Part shown: one piece after another, positions 5,795 to 8,977 of the stretch
Numbering within the stretch: position 1 is the first letter of the stretch
How the letters are laid out: the number at the start of each line of letters is the position of its first letter
Assembly (NCBI GenBank): GCA_946403615.1
Contig: CAMJAO010000070.1
Location: forward strand, 1-8,977
Length of the DNA: 8,977 nt
Origin: an uncultured Prevotellaceae bacterium
GTDB taxonomy: Bacteria; Bacteroidota; Bacteroidia; Bacteroidales; Bacteroidaceae
Direction: 5' to 3'
Made by a program: the position numbers and the translations under genes
Notes under the pieces: model-generated
What the model was told of the DNA's origin: nothing
Database searches by the model: none
Seen by the model: the letters and a program-made list of their open reading frames with translations, nothing else

Positions 5795-6430
5795 ATGACT
5801 CCATCAGAACTTCGTAATGAGCGACTGGCTCAGAAAATGATCAAGAACTTAGAGCGCCGTCATTTCGAGGCGTATTATTGTAAGACCTCCGCTGAGGCCG
5901 TTGAACAAGCTGTCAGTCTGATTCCCGAGGGGAGCAGCATCTCCTGGGGCGGTTCCATGTCCATCCGCGACATAGGCTTGACCACGCGTTTGAAAGAAGG
6001 AAACTATCAGGTTTATGACCGAGATGACGTGACGACCGAAGAGGACAAAATAGCCACCTATCGCAAGGCATTCGAATGCGATTTCTATCTGGCCAGCGCC
6101 AACGCCATCTCAGAAGACGGTGTCATCGTGAGCATCGACGGCAACGGCAACCGCGTGGCAGCCATCACCTGGGGACCAAAACGTGTGATTTTTATCGTGG
6201 GGTTGAACAAAGTGGCACAAAACGTGGAAGCCGCCCTGGCTCGTGCCCGCAGCACAGCCTCGCCCATCAATGCCGCCCGCTTCGACATCCAGACGCCCTG
6301 CCAGATTGACGGTGTTTGCCACAACTGCAACTCACCACAGAGCATCTGCAACTACATCCATTTCCTGCGCAATTCCCATCCCGCCAAGCGCCACATCGTG
6401 ATATTGGTCGGTGAGGATTTGGGGTATTAA
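5795..6430 (+). CDS. LUD-domain protein (stand-alone LutC/YkgG-like)
   Basis: A 211-residue soluble protein of the LUD (DUF162) family, to which LutC of the lactate-utilisation complex LutABC belongs. Family marks: helical N-terminus (MTPSELRNERLAQKMIKNLERRHFEAYYC), then IPEGSSISWGGSMSIRDIGL at about 43-61, YLASANAISEDGVIVSIDGNGNRVAAITWGPKRVIFIVGLNKV at about 98-140, and a C-terminal cysteine group in TPCQIDGVCHNCNSPQSICN: Cys169, 175, 178 and 185. This cysteine pattern is typical of the single-gene Bacteroidota and Firmicutes members and may bind a metal or iron-sulfur cluster (inference). No lutA or lutB neighbour is present, so a role in lactate oxidation should not be assumed. The ATG at 5795 is the start because upstream sequence is the tRNA unit. 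No clear promoter is visible in 5712-5794; a 6-bp inverted repeat (AAGGTT/AACCTT, 5736-5755) is the only structure there. Confidence 0.88.
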   Translation: MTPSELRNERLAQKMIKNLERRHFEAYYCKTSAEAVEQAVSLIPEGSSISWGGSMSIRDIGLTTRLKEGNYQVYDRDDVTTEEDKIATYRKAFECDFYLASANAISEDGVIVSIDGNGNRVAAITWGPKRVIFIVGLNKVAQNVEAALARARSTASPINAARFDIQTPCQIDGVCHNCNSPQSICNYIHFLRNSHPAKRHIVILVGEDLGY

Positions 6431-6436
6431 GCTTGG

Positions 6437-6463
6437 GAAGTTAAAGAAGTTAAGGAAGTTAAA
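6437..6463 (+). repeat. Three tandem copies of GAAGTTAAR
   Basis: GAAGTTAAA (6437-6445), GAAGTTAAG (6446-6454) and GAAGTTAAA (6455-6463) follow the lutC-like stop codon after six bases. The same unit is seen after the stop at 5423. Confidence 0.75.
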
Positions 6464-6464
6464 G

Positions 6465-6510
6465 ACAATACTGCTCTTTCCGTAGAGGATTATTGTGTTT
6501 TCTTCTCTTT
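6465..6510 (+). terminator. Probable terminator of the LUD gene
   Basis: ACAATA (6465-6470) pairs with TATTGT (6491-6496), and inside it CTCT (6474-6477) pairs with AGAG (6484-6487) around TTCCGT. A small internal loop separates the two stems. It is followed by a T-rich tract (GTTTTCTTCTCTTT). It lies 34 bases after the stop. Confidence 0.55.
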
Positions 6511-6535
6511 GATTGGCACGCAGGCTTCTGGTTGC

Positions 6536-6633
6536 AGGGGCACCGCCCCTACACGTGTTGGGGTAGTCACTCCCCTCGCCTTTTGGAGAGGGGGCGGGGG
6601 TGAGGCATCTTCTGGAGGGTAAGGGGGTGAGGC
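6536..6633. repeat. GC-rich convergent intergenic repeat cluster
   Basis: Three structures lie between convergent genes. AGGGGC/GCCCCT form a perfect 6-bp hairpin with a 3-base loop (6536-6550). CCCCTCGCC (6572-6580) and GGAGAGGGG (6585-6593) form a 9-bp stem with one mismatch and a TTTT loop. GGGGGTGAGGC is repeated exactly at 6596-6606 and 6623-6633. The composition contrasts sharply with the AT-rich repeats just before it. Similar GC-rich hairpins with a CCTTTTGG centre recur between genes of many Bacteroidales (general recollection, not checked), so this is probably a dispersed element rather than a gene. Confidence 0.6.
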
Positions 6634-6634
6634 T

Positions 6635-7414
6635 TTACCCCGGCAATTGGCGGTTGAGGTATTGGTTGAAGGCGTCCTTATACATATCGGTGACACGGAT
6701 GATTTCGTCGCCGATATAAAGGCAGAGGTTGCGGTCGATGGTGCGTATTTTGCCCAGCGCCACGATGTAAGAGCGGTTGACACGCATGAAACAGTCTGTA
6801 GGCAACATCTGCTCCACGGCCTTCATGGTGAGGTGAGTGATGAGCGGACGCCGCTCGCCGTCGAGGTAAAACATCACATAATCTTTCATGCCCTCGACAT
6901 AAAGAATCTGCGAGAAATCGACACGTTTCAATTCCCCGTCGACACGGAGGAAAGTGGAAGTAGCACTATCTCCAGCCTTGGCTGACGAGGAGGTATTGTT
7001 TTCCACTGAGGAATTTGTCGTTTCAGCGTCTTGAGAATGGTTGTTTTCCCGTTCTTCATACCGTGTGACGACTTTTTCCACGGCGTTGAGGAATTTCGTG
7101 TAGCGGATAGGCTTGAGCAGGAAATCAACGGTATTGACCTCGTAACTTTCGAAAGCGAACTCACGGAATGCTGTGGTGAAGATGATAAACGTTTCGGGTG
7201 GCAACTGATGTGCCAGTTCCATGCCGTTGACATCGGGCATCTGGATATCGAGGAAGAGCAAATCTACGGGTTCATTGGTCAAGTGCTGCATGGCCTCGAC
7301 AGAATCAGTGAAAGATGCGACGAGTGACAATTGCGGTGTTTTATTGACAAACGATTCCAGCAGTTGCACTGCCAAGGGTTCATCATCTACAATGACGCAT
7401 GTGAGTGTTTTCAT
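6635..7414 (-). CDS. LytTR-family response regulator
   Basis: A 259-residue two-component response regulator. The receiver domain covers about residues 1-120: acidic residues Asp10 and Asp11 in VIVDDEP, the phospho-acceptor Asp56 in LLFLDIQMPDVNG, Thr80 in IIFTTAF, and Lys101 in FLLKPI. A linker rich in Ser, Thr, Asn and Glu (about 121-152) follows, longer than in many members. The LytTR DNA-binding domain is about 155-256, with FLRVDGELKRVDFSQILYVEGMKDYVMFYL, then HLTMKAVEQMLP, then FMRVNRSYIVALGKI. LytTR proteins bind paired direct repeats about two helical turns apart. The ATG overlaps the kinase stop by 4 bp (ATGA), so the two are translated together and it is the cognate regulator. It would be phosphorylated at Asp56 by the kinase at 7411-8454. 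Targets are unknown; the paired repeat at 8670-8712 is a candidate. Confidence 0.95.
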   Translation of the reverse strand: MKTLTCVIVDDEPLAVQLLESFVNKTPQLSLVASFTDSVEAMQHLTNEPVDLLFLDIQMPDVNGMELAHQLPPETFIIFTTAFREFAFESYEVNTVDFLLKPIRYTKFLNAVEKVVTRYEERENNHSQDAETTNSSVENNTSSSAKAGDSATSTFLRVDGELKRVDFSQILYVEGMKDYVMFYLDGERRPLITHLTMKAVEQMLPTDCFMRVNRSYIVALGKIRTIDRNLCLYIGDEIIRVTDMYKDAFNQYLNRQLPG

Positions 7415-8454
7415 AGTTGAATGGTGATTTTTATGTGGTAAATATCATTGACAAGGGTCTGTTCCCATGTATGCTTGTCAGGATATAGCAATTGCAAGCG
7501 GCGGCGGGTGTTCTCCAGCCCTATGCCTGACCCGCTGCGGTCGGCATCGTCTTTGGGATGGTTGGTGTTGTCGCAGACAAAGGTCAGCAATCCGTCGTCA
7601 GCAGTGAGGCTGATGTCGATGTCCGATTTCTGGTTACTGCTCACGCCGTGTTTGAAAGCATTCTCTATCAGCGAGATGAACAGCAATGGCGCCACCATAG
7701 CCCCTTGCTGCGATTTCATATTGACGTTGACGGTCGTCTTCTTGCCGCAGCGCAACCGCATCAGGTCGATGTAATTGTTCATAAATTCCACTTCTCCAGA
7801 AAGAGGCACGAGCGGTTTCTCCGTCTCATACATGGCATAACGCAAGAGGTCGCTCAATTGGGCGATACTCTCCTGTGCCGCATCGGCATCAATCTGTGTG
7901 AGGCTGGAGATGTTATTGAGCGTGTTGAAGAGGAAATGCGGGTTGAGCTGGTTTTTCAGCCATGCCAGTTCCGCCTGCGTGGTTTTCTGCTCTTGTTCCT
8001 TCATTTTCAACTCCACCTCATGCAACCGTGAGAGATGACGCACACCGAGGGCTGCGATGGCAGCGAAGATGTGCAACGCCACGGGAATAATAGCATTGGA
8101 ATAATACATCGGCCGTCCCATTTCGGGAATCGTCGCGGGAGAGATAATCATCCCATCGGGACCGATTTTATAACCAAAGAAGATGAAGTTATTAATCAGT
8201 GCGATAAGCAGCACATTGACAAAGACAAACAACCAACGGTGATGCTTATAATAGAGGAAAGGCACCAGCACATAATAGTTGATCAGATAGACAGCCATCA
8301 TCGGCAACATCCATCTCAAGGTGATTCTCAGCACCAGATTAAACGAGACAGACGCGCCCCAGAAGAGAGCCATGAGCATGGGCAAGCCTATCAGAACGGC
8401 GAAGAACCCCATCTGCATGAGCAGGACGATAAAATCTTTTCTTGTAACTTTCAT
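7411..8454 (-). CDS. LytS-type membrane sensor histidine kinase
   Basis: A 347-residue histidine kinase of the His_kinase (PF06580) class, which partners with LytTR regulators. The N-terminal part has four likely membrane helices at about 8-31, 43-66, 74-95 and 120-138. There is no large periplasmic domain, so the signal is probably sensed in or at the membrane. A coiled linker (about 140-165, VELKMKEQEQKTTQAELAWLK) leads to NQLNPHFLFNTLNN with the phospho-acceptor His173. The ATP-binding domain has SLIENAFKHG with Asn265 at about 261-270, and the glycine-rich SGSGIGLENTRRRL at about 307-320. Length is ordinary for the Bacteroidota members. The gene ends in an ATGA overlap with the response regulator, and a non-coding leader with one good promoter lies upstream. 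The signal is not deducible. Kinase identity is firm. Confidence 0.95.
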   Translation of the reverse strand: MKVTRKDFIVLLMQMGFFAVLIGLPMLMALFWGASVSFNLVLRITLRWMLPMMAVYLINYYVLVPFLYYKHHRWLFVFVNVLLIALINNFIFFGYKIGPDGMIISPATIPEMGRPMYYSNAIIPVALHIFAAIAALGVRHLSRLHEVELKMKEQEQKTTQAELAWLKNQLNPHFLFNTLNNISSLTQIDADAAQESIAQLSDLLRYAMYETEKPLVPLSGEVEFMNNYIDLMRLRCGKKTTVNVNMKSQQGAMVAPLLFISLIENAFKHGVSSNQKSDIDISLTADDGLLTFVCDNTNHPKDDADRSGSGIGLENTRRRLQLLYPDKHTWEQTLVNDIYHIKITIQL

Positions 8455-8470
8455 GGTTGTATGCTGTTTG

Positions 8471-8478
8471 CAAATTTA
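8471..8478 (-). promoter_or_regulatory. Possible proximal promoter core of the kinase gene
   Basis: On the minus strand TAAATTTG (plus 8471-8478) fits TAnnTTTG and would start transcription about 10 bases before the kinase ATG. No TTG or TTTG is found at the correct distance upstream, so this is weaker than the distal promoter at 8633-8662. Confidence 0.35.
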
Positions 8479-8509
8479 ATGATTTTCTTTGGTATTCTCA
8501 TTATTTTTT

Positions 8510-8550
8510 AAGGAAAATCTCTCCCGTCGCTTGTGAGCAGCGGGAGAGAT
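8510..8550 (-). terminator. Leader hairpin: attenuator or small-RNA terminator
   Basis: A perfect 10-bp inverted repeat, ATCTCTCCCG (8517-8526) with CGGGAGAGAT (8541-8550), extended inside by GCT/AGC (8529-8531, 8536-8538). Read on the minus strand it is followed by TTTTCCTT. It lies about 75 bases downstream of the distal kinase promoter and about 60 bases before the kinase ATG, so it could end a short leader RNA or control read-through. No ATG exists in the leader upstream of it, so peptide-coupled attenuation is unlikely. Confidence 0.55.
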
Positions 8551-8632
8551 GCCCTAAGAATCCTGAAAAAATAATGAATAACGATAATTTGATAATAGTT
8601 AGTAAACCTTTACAGTTGATTTTTTTCTAATG

Positions 8633-8662
8633 CAAAGGTAAGGTCGAAATGCATAAATTCAA
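8633..8662 (-). promoter_or_regulatory. Distal promoter of the LytS/LytTR operon
   Basis: On the minus strand TTG (plus 8660-8662), a 19-base spacer and TACCTTTG (plus 8633-8640) form a full Bacteroidota housekeeping promoter. Transcription would start near 8626, giving a leader of about 170 bases before the kinase ATG at 8454. The leader includes the hairpin at 8517-8550. Confidence 0.75.
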
Positions 8663-8669
8663 AATGATT

Positions 8670-8712
8670 TTCGACGAAACAGGGGGTTTGCTTCGACGAA
8701 ATCGGGGGATTG
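8670..8712. promoter_or_regulatory. Two 21-bp repeats at 22-bp spacing, candidate activator site
   Basis: TTCGACGAAACAGGGGGTTTG (8670-8690) and TTCGACGAAATCGGGGGATTG (8692-8712) agree at 18 of 21 positions and are spaced 22 bases, two helical turns. Each begins with the 9-base palindrome TTCGACGAA and contains a run of five G. The pair sits directly upstream of the -33 element of the distal kinase promoter, roughly -43 to -86, a usual place for an activator. A LytTR dimer or another regulator could bind here; this is inference. Confidence 0.6.
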
Positions 8713-8935
8713 TTGAGATTGAAGGGTGCCGAGAGGGTGCCAAAAGTGCCGTTTACGGAGAAGCGAGACTATGGGCCTAAAGTAAACTATTAGGATATGC
8801 ATCAAAAATGAAACAAATCGCCTATTATTCATGAATAATCTAGAAAATTTGCTTTGACATTCAGATACAACATCTGATGTTTCGCCTTTTTAAATGATCC
8901 ATTCATCACATTTTCGTGCTGTTTATCCCAGATGC
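8713..8935. other. Non-coding upstream region with palindromes
   Basis: No credible gene is seen on either strand. Visible structures are GTGCC three times (8726-8730, 8737-8741, 8746-8750); CCTAA/TTAGG flanking nine bases (8776-8794); the perfect 16-bp palindrome ATTATTCATGAATAAT (8824-8839); and TCAGAT/ATCTGA with a 5-base loop (8861-8877). These could be control sites for the gene starting beyond the right edge, but no regulator can be named. Confidence 0.4.
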
Positions 8936-8966
8936 TTGGCATTGACTGCAACTATGAGTATTTTTG
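8936..8966 (+). promoter_or_regulatory. Housekeeping promoter firing out of the right edge
   Basis: TTG at 8936-8938, a 20-base spacer, then TATTTTTG at 8959-8966: an exact Bacteroidota promoter on the plus strand. Transcription would begin near 8973, so the gene it serves lies beyond the window. Confidence 0.65.
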
Positions 8967-8977
8967 CAGCATCAAAG

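Noticed and set aside
5635..5817. Open frame of 60 codons on the plus strand
   Set aside because: It begins inside the tRNA, runs through its terminator and has no protein-like features.
6437..6633. Repeats considered as a CRISPR array
   Set aside because: Units are 9-11 bp, without 25-40 bp repeats or regular unique spacers, and no cas genes are nearby.
8035..8511. Open frame of 158 codons on the plus strand opposite the kinase
   Set aside because: Its translation is dominated by His, Gln, Asp and Arg without hydrophobic pattern, as expected of a shadow of the membrane-helix coding strand.

Overview
This window looks like chromosomal DNA from a Bacteroidales bacterium, probably of the Prevotella type. 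Four signs support this: promoter cores matching the Bacteroidota primary-sigma pattern (TTG, 19-20 bases, TAnnTTTG); a tRNA without an encoded CCA; many signal-peptide lipoproteins and small beta-barrel proteins with aromatic C-termini; and an ECF sigma factor paired with a membrane-anchored anti-sigma-like protein. The assignment rests on reading alone, without a database comparison.

Layout. (1) 1-1090 is visibly AT-rich and holds two unrecognised small envelope proteins on the plus strand (26-538 and 615-998), closed by a strong 16-bp hairpin. (2) 1209-3737, minus strand, is a tightly overlapped three-gene operon: a lipoprotein, an ECF sigma factor, then a large protein with a cytosolic N-terminus, one membrane segment, a long linker and a C-terminal beta-barrel-like domain. 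(3) 3851-5423, plus strand and divergent from that operon, is a beta-barrel protein followed by a second lipoprotein. A 9-bp inverted repeat sits in the shared intergenic region. (4) 5547-5711 is a compact tRNA-Val(CAC) unit with its own promoter and terminator. (5) 5795-6430 is a stand-alone LUD-domain protein. (6) 6431-6634 is a convergent intergenic region full of small repeats and hairpins. (7) 6635-8454, minus strand, is a two-component pair: a LytS-type histidine kinase overlapping a LytTR response regulator by 4 bp. (8) 8455-8977 is non-coding. It has a good minus-strand promoter for the two-component operon, a hairpin in the resulting leader, a 22-bp-spaced duplication of a TTCGACGAA palindrome just upstream, and a good plus-strand promoter at the right edge firing out of the window.

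How the parts may work together. Regions 2 and 3 look like one envelope module: two beta-barrel/lipoprotein pairs on opposite strands around a shared control region, with the sigma/anti-sigma pair as the likely regulator (inference). Regions 7 and 8 look like a self-contained membrane-signal circuit whose control region carries a paired site spaced as expected for a LytTR-type dimer (inference). I found no phage, transposase, CRISPR or defence genes. The least ordinary signals are the control region at 8510-8712 and the anti-sigma/beta-barrel fusion.
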